Assembly (NCBI RefSeq): GCF_021545335.1
Contig: NZ_CP089312.1
Location: 4,402,001-4,466,000 of the forward strand
Direction of reading: 5' to 3'
Origin: Streptomyces sp. GQFP
Lineage (GTDB): Bacteria > Actinomycetota > Actinomycetes > Streptomycetales > Streptomycetaceae
Length of the DNA: 64,000 nucleotides
The notes beneath the pieces were generated by a model. That model was not told the origin of the DNA, did no database searches, and saw only the letters and a program-made list of their open reading frames with translations. The position numbers were made by a program, and so were the translations under genes. How positions within the stretch are numbered: the stretch's first letter is position 1; the number at the start of each line of letters is the position of its first letter. Of the stretch, positions 53,625-62,855 are shown one piece after another.

Positions 53625-54694
53625 TCCCCGATCGCCGGGCGGAAGGACGGGTAGACCGTGTAGAGTTCGTCGTCGTCCAAATCCTCTGGTTCCCACCGCA
53701 CTTCGATGGCGTGGCTGCCGGTGAACAGCGCGCAGACTACTGATTCCCTCGCCGCGCGTTCGATGAGCTCCGCAAGACCGTCGAAGCCGTCTCGGGGCGG
53801 CACCACGGTGCACACCACGTCCTGCAGGTGTACGGCCACGCCTTCGTCGGAGTGGAAGAACCCCCGTACGTCCTCCCGAGCGGTCGCCGTCACCTCCCAC
53901 GGCAACCCCGCCAACTCGGTGCCCCGCGCCAGTTCGAAGAGTCGGCCCGCGAGTTCCGCGGCCAACCCCATCAGCAGGTACTCCTGAGGGTTCGGCCCCC
54001 AGTCGACGCCGGTCAGTTGCTTGGGTGCGTCGACGCGTAGCGCCGGTGCGTCCGTCGCGGGCCTCGGGCGGGACTCACTCTGGGGACCGCTGACCCAGCG
54101 CAGGTCGCAGCCCGAACTCACACCGGGCAGGTGCCCCTTCGAATCTCCCGAGTAGGTGAAGTCCGCCCACTCTGTCCCGGACGGCACCCTCATCACGATC
54201 GGGATCGGTTCACGGATGGACACGAAGTTCGGGCTGAACGACTGCACCTGCCGGACCAGTTCGTCGAACACCTCGTCCGAGGACGCGCCGCTGATCTTGA
54301 AGGTGCACTCCACGGCCGGCTCCTCGTCCGCGCCGGCCTGCGGTACCACGTAGTCGACGGCCATCCTGGCCGTGTCGAAGATGGCGCCTCGCGTGCTTCC
54401 TCCGCCGATCAGCGTCGTCAGCATGCACGAGCCGATTCCCGTCAGCGCCATGTCCACCACGGTCGGCACGGTCCGGTCGCACCACTCTGCGTGATCACGG
54501 CCGTCCCGAAGGGAGATGACGGCATCCCGGCTCGACTTGACCGTTCCGAACAGTGCGGGGCCGAGCCGGGCGGACAGCCCGTTGTGCGGACTGCGCCGGC
54601 CGTGCACGCAGTAGTCGAAGTAGGCCTCGGCCGGTTCGTTCACGATCTCGTGAACGACCTCGCTGAAGCCCGCGGTGTTGAACCCGTTCCTCAT
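53621..54694 (-). CDS. Tandem OsmC-domain protein
   Basis: 357 residues, which I read as two OsmC-like halves. The first has VVDMALTGIGSCMLTTLIGGG, at the position of the first OsmC cysteine; the second has TGVDWGPNPQEYLLMGLAAELAGRL, the canonical helix but without the cysteine. OsmC/Ohr proteins are thiol-dependent peroxidases. A duplicated form in a biosynthetic operon may instead handle a sulfur intermediate. Overlaps both neighbours by 4 bases, so it belongs tightly to the pathway. Confidence 0.7.
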   Translation of the reverse strand: MRNGFNTAGFSEVVHEIVNEPAEAYFDYCVHGRRSPHNGLSARLGPALFGTVKSSRDAVISLRDGRDHAEWCDRTVPTVVDMALTGIGSCMLTTLIGGGSTRGAIFDTARMAVDYVVPQAGADEEPAVECTFKISGASSDEVFDELVRQVQSFSPNFVSIREPIPIVMRVPSGTEWADFTYSGDSKGHLPGVSSGCDLRWVSGPQSESRPRPATDAPALRVDAPKQLTGVDWGPNPQEYLLMGLAAELAGRLFELARGTELAGLPWEVTATAREDVRGFFHSDEGVAVHLQDVVCTVVPPRDGFDGLAELIERAARESVVCALFTGSHAIEVRWEPEDLDDDELYTVYPSFRPAIGE

Positions 54695-55992
54695 CGACGC
54701 ACTCCGTTGTCTCGGCCGAGGGCTTGGTCAAGGTCCTCGATCAGCTCATCTACGGATTCGATACCGACCGCCATCCTGATCAGGCCGGGGTTGATGCCGA
54801 TCAACGCCTTCTGGCGTGCGGTCAGCGAACTGTGGGAGGTGTTCGAGGGCATGCTCACCAGCGACTCGACGCCGCCCAGACTGGTGGCGACGTAGGGGAT
54901 GCGCAGATTGCGCATCACCTCGAAGGCGCGATCGTCACCACCCGCGACTTCGAAACTGACCACCCCGCCGTACCCCTGACAAGCGCCGGCTTCCACCTCG
55001 TCGTTCACGGTCGGGTAGTGCACCCGCGTGACCTGGTCGTGCCGCGAGAGGAAGTCGGCGATCGCGGCCGAGTTGCGGTTCTGCCTCTCTACCCGCAGCG
55101 GCAGGGTCTTCGCGCCACGCTCCAGCAGGAAGCAGCACAGAGGATCGGCGGTCGCACCGAACCGAAGGGTCTGCGCCCAGATCTTGTCGAGGAACTTCCG
55201 GCGCCCGACCACGAAACCGGCTGTCACGTCGCTGTGCCCGCCGATGTATTTCGTCGCGCTGTGCACCACCAGGTCCGCGCCGAGCGACAGCGGCCGCATG
55301 TTGATCGGGGTGAGGAAAGTGTTGTCCACGACGAGCAGAGCGTTGGCGGACCGGGCGATCTCCGCTATCGCCTCGATTGGCGGCATCTTCAGCAGCGGAT
55401 TCGTCAACGACTCAAAAAGCAGGACCTGCGTCTCGGGCCGGATCGCGTTCTTGATCGCGTCGATGTTGAGCGGGTCCACGAAAGTGACGTCTCGGCCGCA
55501 GGAAGGCATGTCCTCCCTCAGGAGGTTGTAGGTGCCCCCGTACACGTCGTATCCCGAGATGATGTGGCTGCCCTTGTTCGTCAGCGTGAAGACGGTGCTG
55601 GCGATGGCACTCATGCCGGATGCCGTGACGACGGCGCTCTCGCCCCCCTCCAGCGCCGCCACCTTCTCCTGCACGGCCCACTGGCCCGGGTTGCCGTAGC
55701 GGGTGTAGATCGGCACATCGCGCAGCGCGCCGTCCGAGAACGCCGAGTAACTGTCGTCGTTCAGTTTGAAAGTGCTGGTCTGGAAGATCGGGGTGCCGAC
55801 GCTGCCGGTCGTCGGATCCTCGTAGGTGCCCGCGTGGACGGCGAGCGTGTCGGGCGAGGCGGACCTCGGCATGATCCGGTGCTGCGGCGAGACGGGACCT
55901 GTGCTGCGCTTCCTTGTGAGTTCGTTGAACCAGACGGCCTCCGAGGTCCGGCCCTCTTCGAAGCCCAGTGCGGACCTGCGTTCTGAACTCAT
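54691..55992 (-). CDS. Cystathionine gamma-synthase/lyase-like PLP enzyme
   Basis: 433 residues of the Cys/Met metabolism family. YTRYGNPGQWAVQEKVAALEGGE, VTASGMSAI, VDNTFLTP, and VVHSATKYIGGHSDVTAG with the PLP lysine. It makes or breaks a C-S bond by gamma- or beta-exchange or elimination. ATG 55992 follows GGGAG. The stop overlaps the OsmC gene start. Confidence 0.92.
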   Translation of the reverse strand: MSSERRSALGFEEGRTSEAVWFNELTRKRSTGPVSPQHRIMPRSASPDTLAVHAGTYEDPTTGSVGTPIFQTSTFKLNDDSYSAFSDGALRDVPIYTRYGNPGQWAVQEKVAALEGGESAVVTASGMSAIASTVFTLTNKGSHIISGYDVYGGTYNLLREDMPSCGRDVTFVDPLNIDAIKNAIRPETQVLLFESLTNPLLKMPPIEAIAEIARSANALLVVDNTFLTPINMRPLSLGADLVVHSATKYIGGHSDVTAGFVVGRRKFLDKIWAQTLRFGATADPLCCFLLERGAKTLPLRVERQNRNSAAIADFLSRHDQVTRVHYPTVNDEVEAGACQGYGGVVSFEVAGGDDRAFEVMRNLRIPYVATSLGGVESLVSMPSNTSHSSLTARQKALIGINPGLIRMAVGIESVDELIEDLDQALGRDNGVRR

Positions 55993-56050
55993 ATTGAACA
56001 CTCCCACAAATATCTGAACTCGGAGTACACGGGCGGGTCTCGCTGCTTGT

Positions 56051-57229
56051 CTACTCTCTCGGCAGCGACTTCACGGATTTCTGCATTCGCTCCAACGCCT
56101 GCACAAGTACGCGGCGGGAAGTGGCGAAGTTGAACCGCACAAATCCTTCGCCGCCCGGCCCGAAAGTCCGCCCGTCCAGCACGGCTACTCGCGCTCGCTC
56201 GAGAAGGTACTGCGCGGGATCACTGGAGAGACCCCGAATGCCGCTGAAATCTAGCCATGCGAGAAATGTCGCATCCGGTGCCCGGTAGCCGACCTCGGGC
56301 ATGTCCGACTTGATGAAATCATCGATGATGGCACTGTTGCGCCGCAAGTAGTTCCGGATCGAGTCGAGCCACGGCCCGCCGCTGGTGTACGCAGCAGCCG
56401 CAGCGATGGCGCCCAGTGTGGACGTCGCGTTGACGGACAAACGCAGCCGGTCCGACCGGTCCCAGCGCTCTTTGTCGAGCGGGTTGGTCAGAATCACTTC
56501 CGAGCACTTCAGCCCTGACAGGTTCCACGCTTTCGACGCGGAGACCACCGTGATGGAGTGTTGCGCCGATTCGGCCGACAGGGAAGCGTACGGTACGTGA
56601 TTTCGCGGTGCGTAGACCAAGGGGCCGTGCAGCTCGTCCGCGAAGACCCGGCCGGCATGACGGGTGACGACCTTGCTGATTTCCAGCAGTGCGTTCGCAT
56701 CGGCCACGAAACCCGTCGGGTTCTGCGGGTTGCAGAGTACGAGGAGCCCGCCTCCGGCGCGCTCGAAGGCTTCCTCGATCTCGTCGATACGGTACCGATA
56801 GCGCCCCTGCTTCTGTGTCAGACCGACGGGCACCACCGTCCTGCGCAGCGTTCGCGCGATATCGACAAACCGTGGATACACGGGAGTAGGGACGATGATC
56901 GGCATCGTCGGTTCCGTGAAATGGTCGACGACCAGAGTCAGCGCGGTTACCGCGTCCGGGACCAGCCGAATATCGTCGGGATCGACGGCCCATCCGTAAC
57001 TCTCCCACTGCCATCGGGCGCTCGAACCGCGTACCTCCGCTGCGATGCCGACCGGTAAGTATCCGTGCACGCCCGATTCCATCGCCTCATACATAGCGTC
57101 TCGGACGACTGGCGCGGTGCCGAAATCCATCTCGGCCGCACCCGCGCCTATCGCCTCTTCGCCGAATTCTGACCATTTGAGGCGCGCGGGCTTGAAATCA
57201 GGAATGACGTCGATTTTTTTGATCGCCAC
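56051..57229 (-). CDS. PatB/MalY-like C-S lyase
   Basis: 392 residues of fold-type I aminotransferase group. VPTPVYPRFVDIARTLRRTVVPV, VLCNPQNPTGFV, FADELHGPLVY, and SASKAWNLSGLKCSEVIL with the PLP lysine. PatB/MalY enzymes cleave cysteine conjugates to thiol, pyruvate and ammonia. GTG 57229 is the likely start (GCGAGG upstream). With the previous gene it suggests sulfur transfer from cysteine into the product. Confidence 0.88.
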   Translation of the reverse strand: MAIKKIDVIPDFKPARLKWSEFGEEAIGAGAAEMDFGTAPVVRDAMYEAMESGVHGYLPVGIAAEVRGSSARWQWESYGWAVDPDDIRLVPDAVTALTLVVDHFTEPTMPIIVPTPVYPRFVDIARTLRRTVVPVGLTQKQGRYRYRIDEIEEAFERAGGGLLVLCNPQNPTGFVADANALLEISKVVTRHAGRVFADELHGPLVYAPRNHVPYASLSAESAQHSITVVSASKAWNLSGLKCSEVILTNPLDKERWDRSDRLRLSVNATSTLGAIAAAAAYTSGGPWLDSIRNYLRRNSAIIDDFIKSDMPEVGYRAPDATFLAWLDFSGIRGLSSDPAQYLLERARVAVLDGRTFGPGGEGFVRFNFATSRRVLVQALERMQKSVKSLPRE

Positions 57230-57470
57230 TATACCTCGCCGGTAGTGTCGTTCGTCCACCCCGTATGACGTCCGAAAAATAACGCCGCGAAGCATCATCG
57301 CATTGCGTTTCCACGCAGGGAAGCCCACCCCGACTGAGGAAATTCCACACTTGACGCCAGCGGGCACGACAGCGGCTTTGTCGTGCCCGCGGCTCGACCT
57401 TGCCCAGGGAGAACGTGCGCACCCCACCCAGAGCGTTTTACGAGTGTGCACGGACATCGCTGCGGTCCCG

Positions 57471-58112
57471 TTACACCTTGCGAAGGATCAAGCGTCCCCG
57501 CTCGAATCGCTCCCCATCGACAGGCTTCCGCATCATGCGGCCCACCTCACGGAAGCCGGCGGTATCTGCCATTTCCGCAAGACCGTCGATCGGCCATCGG
57601 TACGCGGTGGTGACCGCATGGTCGAACGAAACGACGGGCCCACCCTCGGACTCGAAGAACGCGAGCAGCAGGTGGCCTCCCGGCTCCAAGAGGCGGTGGA
57701 ACTCCGTCAGGTAGGCAGGGATCTCGGCCGGCGGCGTATGGATGAGCGAGTACCACGAGACGATACCGCCGAGAGTACCGTCGCCTGCGGGCAGCGCGGC
57801 CATGGAGCCGACAGAGAACTGCAAATCCGGGTAGAGCCGGCGGGCGTGCTCGATCAGGGACGCCGACAGATCGACCCCGAACACGTCGAGCCCCAGGTCG
57901 CGCAGATGACCTGCGATGTACCCGGGACCGCACCCGAGGTCCGCCACCGGGGCCGCTCCGCCCTGGCGCACCAGGCCCGCGAATGCCGTGAGCACGGAGT
58001 GGTCGAACGGCCGGGAACTCAGACCACCTTGCACAAAAGCGACATAATCGGAGGCCCTGGTGTCATATGCCTTTGCTGTAACACTTAAATACGATTCACT
58101 GGCAGTATCCAT
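57471..58112 (-). CDS. Class I SAM-dependent methyltransferase
   Basis: 213 residues. VADLGCGPGYIAGHLRDLG (motif I), VFGVDLS (acidic residue for ribose), SMAALPAGDGTLGGIVSWYSLIH, and LEPGGHLLLAFFE. Substrate not predictable; O-, N- or S-methylation of the product is possible. It lies 241 bases upstream of the C-S lyase gene. Confidence 0.9.
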   Translation of the reverse strand: MDTASESYLSVTAKAYDTRASDYVAFVQGGLSSRPFDHSVLTAFAGLVRQGGAAPVADLGCGPGYIAGHLRDLGLDVFGVDLSASLIEHARRLYPDLQFSVGSMAALPAGDGTLGGIVSWYSLIHTPPAEIPAYLTEFHRLLEPGGHLLLAFFESEGGPVVSFDHAVTTAYRWPIDGLAEMADTAGFREVGRMMRKPVDGERFERGRLILRKV

Positions 58113-58186
58113 AGCCGGATTGTAGCTCGCCGCATCTCCGCAGGCGTCTGACGGGTGTCATCACCCGGCCGGCGCCCGGGCAGCAG

Positions 58187-58618
58187 TCAGTCGGTCTGCT
58201 GGTGCATTCCGGCGTCCATGCTCGCCTGCCAATTCTTGCCATCGAACTCGGACCATTCGATCGACTCGGCGAAGCTCAGATCCAAGCAGCGCGCGTTCAC
58301 GCTGAAATACCCGACCGGATGCGACTTCGGCCTGTAGAAAGGCATGATCCCGCATACCACGCAAAATGTGTGGTCGGCGATTCTGTCACCGAAGCGGTAG
58401 GGCTTGAGAAACGCCTGCCCCTTGTGCAGTCGGAAGCGCTCCTCCGGCAGCATGAGCTCCTGGTGCCCCGCCTTATGACAGATACCGCAGGTGCACGTCA
58501 CGATGGTCAGCCGCAAGGTGAGCGCGACGGAGAACGAGACGTTCTCGCAGTGACACGCTCCGTCCCGCCAGTGAAGCTTCGCGCCGGACGAGGAGGACAC
58601 CTCGGTGGCGTCGTTCAT
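58187..58618 (-). CDS. GFA-like zinc protein
   Basis: 143 residues. DGACHCENVSFSV, CTCGICHKAG, and HTFCVVCGIMPFYRPKSHP are the cysteine pairs of the glutathione-dependent formaldehyde-activating (GFA/CENP-V) fold. ATG 58618 follows AAGGAGAG. In a pathway such proteins may bind a thiol or detoxify an aldehyde. Confidence 0.85.
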   Translation of the reverse strand: MNDATEVSSSSGAKLHWRDGACHCENVSFSVALTLRLTIVTCTCGICHKAGHQELMLPEERFRLHKGQAFLKPYRFGDRIADHTFCVVCGIMPFYRPKSHPVGYFSVNARCLDLSFAESIEWSEFDGKNWQASMDAGMHQQTD

Positions 58619-58671
58619 CGACTCTCCTTCACTTCTGGCCCTCACCGGAGAAGTCCGGTGCGCGAGGGGGT

Positions 58672-59997
58672 TCAGACGTACTCGGTGCATGCTCGGAGAT
58701 CCGCTTCGAGGCTCCTCGTTCGTTCCTCGGATGCGGCCAGGATGAGGCACTCCGCGCCCGGGCCCAGGTCGGAGTCACAGCCCAGGACCACGACCCCTTC
58801 CTGCTTGCCCTCCTGATAGCCGATGCCGGCGTGCCCGATGGCCTCGAGCAGGCCGCTCAGTGGCCCGGGCTTGACGTTGAGTACCGAGGAGACCACGTGC
58901 GCATCGGCGTAGTTCCGTCCGAGGAGGCGCTCGGCGATGACGTGGTAAACGAGGCTGCCACCCCACCGTGCGTTGATCTCGTGGAACACCAGCCTTCCGT
59001 CGGGAAGCAGCAGACCGTCGATGTTGACGTATCCCCGGTACCCGATCCGGCGGACGACTTCGAGGAACTCGCGGGCGCGGGTGATCACTTCGGTGTACGA
59101 CCGGGAGCCGAGCCGCAACGGCAGGTCCAGTCCGACCCACTTCGGGGTGCCGTCCTTCGCGCCTGGTGGCAGCGCGTAGCGCAGCATCCCACTGTTCAGG
59201 AAGTCGATGCCGTCGTCGCTGAGGTGGTACTCGAGGTAGAACCGGTGGTCCGCCGAGTGGTATGCCTCCACCACCACGAACTGGTTGTACGCGTCACTCA
59301 GATCCGCCCACAGTCCCTGCGCCAGTTCCTTGAGGTCGGCGCCGAGCAGGCGAGTCTCCCGCGTGCCCGGGAGCGATGCGGAGTGGGAGTCGGCCAGTCC
59401 AATGTTTCCATGACCGCCGCCGCTTCGGTCCTGCTTGGCGATCATCGTGCTGGTCTGCTCCCACAGGCTCTTGACCGCACGCCCGATCTCATCTGCGGAC
59501 CGGGCCACCACTCCTTCCGCGATCGGAGTCCCCACGCCTGCAGCAAGCCTTCGAAATGTGGACTTCATGTTCAGTAGATCGATGCCACCCTGCCGCGCGA
59601 ATGCACTGCCTGGCAGAGCGTACAGCCCAAGACGCGTCGACAGCTCCGCCACTCCCCCGGTGACCACACAGGGGAAGAGCGACCACTCCGCGGGCTCCTT
59701 CACATACGAACGCAACTCACCGGCGAAGTCCTCATCGAGCAGAGTCGCCTCGTCAAGGGGCCTGTCGATGGTCAACACCTCGACGCTTTCCGGAGTGAAT
59801 CCGACGACACTGCCCACGTAACTCTTGAAATCCGGGTCGATACCGTCCGGGATGACCAGGACATCGCCTTCCTCGGCGTGCCAAAGGAAGCGGGCGGAGG
59901 TGTCCGTGCCAGATCTCGTTCCTTTCATGAACCCTGACCATTCCCGCACCTGTTCGGAGTAGTCGGTTCTGAAATTTGGCAGGATGATTCGGGGCAT
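58672..59997 (-). CDS. ATP-grasp ligase with pre-ATP-grasp domain
   Basis: 441 residues. MPRIILPNFRTDYSEQ and the following 120 residues fit the pre-ATP-grasp domain of PGM1-type peptide ligases; the C-terminal ATP-grasp core has MIAKQDRSGGGHGNIG and YVNIDGLLLPDGRLVFHEINARWGGSLVYH (metal-binding E-X-N). It activates a carboxylate as acyl phosphate and joins it to an amine, so it is the only amide-forming enzyme seen in this PKS- and NRPS-free cluster. Confidence 0.87.
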   Translation of the reverse strand: MPRIILPNFRTDYSEQVREWSGFMKGTRSGTDTSARFLWHAEEGDVLVIPDGIDPDFKSYVGSVVGFTPESVEVLTIDRPLDEATLLDEDFAGELRSYVKEPAEWSLFPCVVTGGVAELSTRLGLYALPGSAFARQGGIDLLNMKSTFRRLAAGVGTPIAEGVVARSADEIGRAVKSLWEQTSTMIAKQDRSGGGHGNIGLADSHSASLPGTRETRLLGADLKELAQGLWADLSDAYNQFVVVEAYHSADHRFYLEYHLSDDGIDFLNSGMLRYALPPGAKDGTPKWVGLDLPLRLGSRSYTEVITRAREFLEVVRRIGYRGYVNIDGLLLPDGRLVFHEINARWGGSLVYHVIAERLLGRNYADAHVVSSVLNVKPGPLSGLLEAIGHAGIGYQEGKQEGVVVLGCDSDLGPGAECLILAASEERTRSLEADLRACTEYV

Positions 59998-60041
59998 AAT
60001 GTCCTCCGGTCGGAATTAATAACAGTTTCCTGGGACAGCTC

Positions 60042-60614
60042 CTACGGCTCCTCGTGTACGCATTCCAGCGTTGCATGCAGGCGCGTCTCTCCGTGGCTCA
60101 CTATGGTGACCTCGTTCCGGAAGTGGCCGGGCCCGCGCGAGGTGATGTCGTCCGTGAACTGCACCTCACCCTCGTCGACGAGCGTGGTCGTCCCCTGGAA
60201 GCGAAGGTGTCCGTCCACCCATTCCGGCGTGGGCGTGGTCTGCAGGAGGTAATTGCCGCGATCGTCGTAGTAGATGGCGACGTACTTGGCGGTTGCCGGA
60301 TTCCACCCGAACATGTACCGGCCCGACATAGGCGGCTGGACGATGTCATTGGGATCCTGGGTGAAGTTCCACTGGTACCAGGCTCCGCCCAGGACAGGTG
60401 CGAGGGTTCCTCGCAGCACGACCTCGCCCGGACCTCGTCCCGACGGATACACCACCGAGTCGCAGCGCCAGTTGCCGAGGAGTACGTCCAACGCCTGCAT
60501 CTCGGGCGCCGCGGTGCTGCTCGAGGACGTCACACGTCCGCCCTTGGCGGGCTCCATCGTCGCCGCGCCGACCAACATCCGCGGCATGGCCTGTTTGAGG
60601 AAATCACGAAGCAC
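60042..60614 (-). CDS. DUF1579-like protein
   Basis: 190 residues from GTG 60614 (GAGAGG upstream). LDVLLGNWRCDSVVYPSGRGPGEV, ARGTLAPVLGGAWYQW-like and YVAIYYDDRGNYLLQTTP strands suggest a lipocalin-like beta barrel of the DUF1579 type. It may bind a small molecule. No catalytic residues identified. Confidence 0.65.
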   Translation of the reverse strand: MLRDFLKQAMPRMLVGAATMEPAKGGRVTSSSSTAAPEMQALDVLLGNWRCDSVVYPSGRGPGEVVLRGTLAPVLGGAWYQWNFTQDPNDIVQPPMSGRYMFGWNPATAKYVAIYYDDRGNYLLQTTPTPEWVDGHLRFQGTTTLVDEGEVQFTDDITSRGPGHFRNEVTIVSHGETRLHATLECVHEEP

Positions 60615-60722
60615 GGTTGGCCTCTCTTCCGTTGGTTTTCTTGTGACGGCGAACCGCGTCGAAGACGGGAACCCGGACGCGAGGAGATCGGTCGGCAATC
60701 CCGGGGACGGGGCCCCTACTCG

Positions 60723-61715
60723 CTACCGGTGCAGCGGTGCCGGCAGCCCGACGGACATCGGCATCTCGGAATGCGGCTTGATGGAGTCGTGGTCCGCCGA
60801 CACATGGCCGGGCAGACAGGGCTTCCTGGTGAAGAAGATGAGCATGTCCCGCCAGGCCGACCGGTCCTTGTCCTGTGCCTCGACCGCCGAGACGCTGTGT
60901 TTGCGCTCGTGGTCCACGATGAGGAGCGTGTCCAGGAAGTGCCGGTGCTGCGACCTGCCGAGGCGCAGAGTCGGGTCGACCTCATCCCACGGCACCCCGT
61001 TCTTCTCGCGCATGTCGTGATAGAAGGTCACCGCGCTGTCCTCGGTGAGGTTCTCGCCGCCGAGGAAAACCGTCATCGTATGGTCGACACCATCGCTGTG
61101 GACCCCTTCGAGGGCGGGTTCCCCTATCAGCTCACGTGTGGTGATGGTCCGGAGCTGGAAGACCGTGGAGATCCACTGCGCGACGGAGTAGTCCAGCCCG
61201 GGCCGGTGGGCGATCGGCATGTCTCCCGCGATCAGGGCCTTGAATACCAGGAGCGCCTTGAAGGTGGGGTTGAGCTGCGTGTTGTCGTCGATCTCGGCGA
61301 ACTCTCGGATTTTTCCCGAGTCGTGGCGGACAAAGTCCTCGTCATCCGAGAGTACAAACGGCTGGAATTCAGTTCGGTAGGCCTGGCCGGCGTCGAGGTC
61401 GAGGCAGAACCGGCCGTTCCTCGCACGGCGGAAATCGAGCGTCGGATCCGGCGGAAGATCTTCGGAAACCTTCTTGAAGCTTTCCACGCTTTCCGGGGTG
61501 CTGCCGAAGGCCGACAGAATCTGGATCATGCGCTCGCCTTCGACGAAGGCAGTCCGGTATCGGCTGTACTGCTTCCTGATCTCATCGATCTCGGGAATGG
61601 CCGAGATGAAGTCCCCGCTGTTCACCTTGTCCCCTTTCGGCATCGCGTTCCAGTCGTGCTCACGCGCATACGCCTCGTAGCAAGCGACGTCATCGGCTTG
61701 GCATGGAAGGCACAT
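60723..61715 (-). CDS. 2-oxoglutarate/Fe(II) dioxygenase, isoleucine-hydroxylase type
   Basis: About 330 residues. EGVHSDGVDHTMTVFLGGENL supplies H-X-D, and LLIVDHERKHSVSAVEAQ supplies the distal His, as in the 2OG-Fe dioxygenase family (PF10014-like) that includes L-isoleucine 4-hydroxylase. Probably hydroxylates a free amino acid precursor. The start is uncertain (ATG 61715 or an internal ATG in DWNAMPKGDK); neither has a good ribosome-binding site. Confidence 0.8.
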   Translation of the reverse strand: MCLPCQADDVACYEAYAREHDWNAMPKGDKVNSGDFISAIPEIDEIRKQYSRYRTAFVEGERMIQILSAFGSTPESVESFKKVSEDLPPDPTLDFRRARNGRFCLDLDAGQAYRTEFQPFVLSDDEDFVRHDSGKIREFAEIDDNTQLNPTFKALLVFKALIAGDMPIAHRPGLDYSVAQWISTVFQLRTITTRELIGEPALEGVHSDGVDHTMTVFLGGENLTEDSAVTFYHDMREKNGVPWDEVDPTLRLGRSQHRHFLDTLLIVDHERKHSVSAVEAQDKDRSAWRDMLIFFTRKPCLPGHVSADHDSIKPHSEMPMSVGLPAPLHR

Positions 61716-61946
61716 GCTCGATGACGTCGACCCACGAGGAATCGAAATGCAGGTGCTCTGGCGGCGCGGCAGTTCGGACACTAGGCCACGAGCCGGTCGA
61801 AGAACTTATCGCGCCAGCCAATCGATGCACCGTCCACACGAGGCGTAATCCTAGGAGAGATAGGCGTAGCTGAGTAGTACTTGCCCAACAGGGGAGGAGC
61901 GGGGGGAGCGAGCAATCCATTTGCGGCGGCGTGACTACGCCTCGCC

Positions 61947-62855
61947 TCAAGGAACGATCTTCCTGGCGAAGTCGACCCACATCCTGGCGCACTCGCTGGC
62001 CAAATTCGCCACCAGGTCCGCACGGTGTGCGGGAACAGTCGATAACAACTGCTCCCATTCCCGGCCGCGTGCGAGATGAAGACTTAGGAGCTGCAGCAGA
62101 AAGCGTCCCGTCTCCGTCATCCGGAGGGAGGGATCCTGAGACAAAGCCGACAGTGTCTTACGACATCGTTCGATGTCGGGCTCTTCACGGGGAGTGGGTA
62201 CCGGCCTCCCTCTGTGGGTCTTCTTCGCCGGTAGCGGGGTGACTCGCGCCGGCTCGTCGGGACTGGCCGGCGCTCCGGCATCCGAGGCCCCACAGGCCGG
62301 CGCCGGGCTGATTTCGCAGGCCACGGGGCGGGTGGGCAGCCGGCGCACCCGGCCGTCGCGCCCGATCCGTGGCATGGACTGAGGAAATTCCTCAGTCAGC
62401 CGTCCTCGCACCGCTCCGACGGTCTTTGGTGAGAGCCCCACCAGCTCGGCGATTCTGCGGTCCGACCACTCCGGGTGCATCCGCACGATCCGAGTGGCGG
62501 CAGCCTTGCGGTCGGCGAGGGTCAGGGGCAACCCGTGCGCGCTGTTGACGCGGACCGCCTCGACGAATGCCGCTTCCACATCCCCGTCGAAGAACCGCAC
62601 GTTGATCGTCGTCCAGCCCCGCAGCTTCGCCGCGGACAAGCGGTGCATGCCGTCGATGACACGCATCGAGCCACGATGCACCAAGATAGGCGGGAGAGAG
62701 TCCAATTGCGCTACAACTTTCACGTGGCCTTCGTTCACACCGTTGAGGCGTAACGTCTCATCGGCGACGAGTAGATCGACGGCCACGGCCACTACACCCC
62801 CGGGCGCCTTCTCCATGATTTCCGGCACTTCGTATGCGGTAGCCGCATTGTTCAT
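61947..62855 (-). CDS. StrR/NovG-type pathway activator (ParB-like + HTH)
   Basis: 302 residues. ParB/Srx-like domain (LPPILVHRGSMRVIDGMHRLSAAKLRGW) followed by an HTH (DRRIAELVGLSPKTVGAVRGRL), as in the StrR, NovG and Tei15* activators of antibiotic clusters. A TTA codon at 62751-62753 (residue 35, in ADETLRLNG) ties it to the bldA tRNA, so translation should be growth-stage dependent. It stands at the head of the minus-strand cluster. Confidence 0.93.
   Translation of the reverse strand: MNNAATAYEVPEIMEKAPGGVVAVAVDLLVADETLRLNGVNEGHVKVVAQLDSLPPILVHRGSMRVIDGMHRLSAAKLRGWTTINVRFFDGDVEAAFVEAVRVNSAHGLPLTLADRKAAATRIVRMHPEWSDRRIAELVGLSPKTVGAVRGRLTEEFPQSMPRIGRDGRVRRLPTRPVACEISPAPACGASDAGAPASPDEPARVTPLPAKKTHRGRPVPTPREEPDIERCRKTLSALSQDPSLRMTETGRFLLQLLSLHLARGREWEQLLSTVPAHRADLVANLASECARMWVDFARKIVP
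62751..62753 (-). promoter_or_regulatory. TTA codon in pathway activator (bldA control)
   Basis: Minus-strand TTA in frame at residue 35 of the StrR/NovG-like gene. TTA is the rarest codon in Streptomyces and needs the bldA tRNA; many cluster activators carry it. Confidence 0.85.

Noticed and set aside
54724..55986. 420-codon plus-strand frame opposite the cystathionine synthase-like gene
   Set aside because: Antisense shadow of a well-supported PLP enzyme.
43410..62855. Hydrazine- or diazo-type pathway
   Set aside because: These use a lysine N-hydroxylase with a cupin/MetRS-like enzyme; no such gene is in the window.
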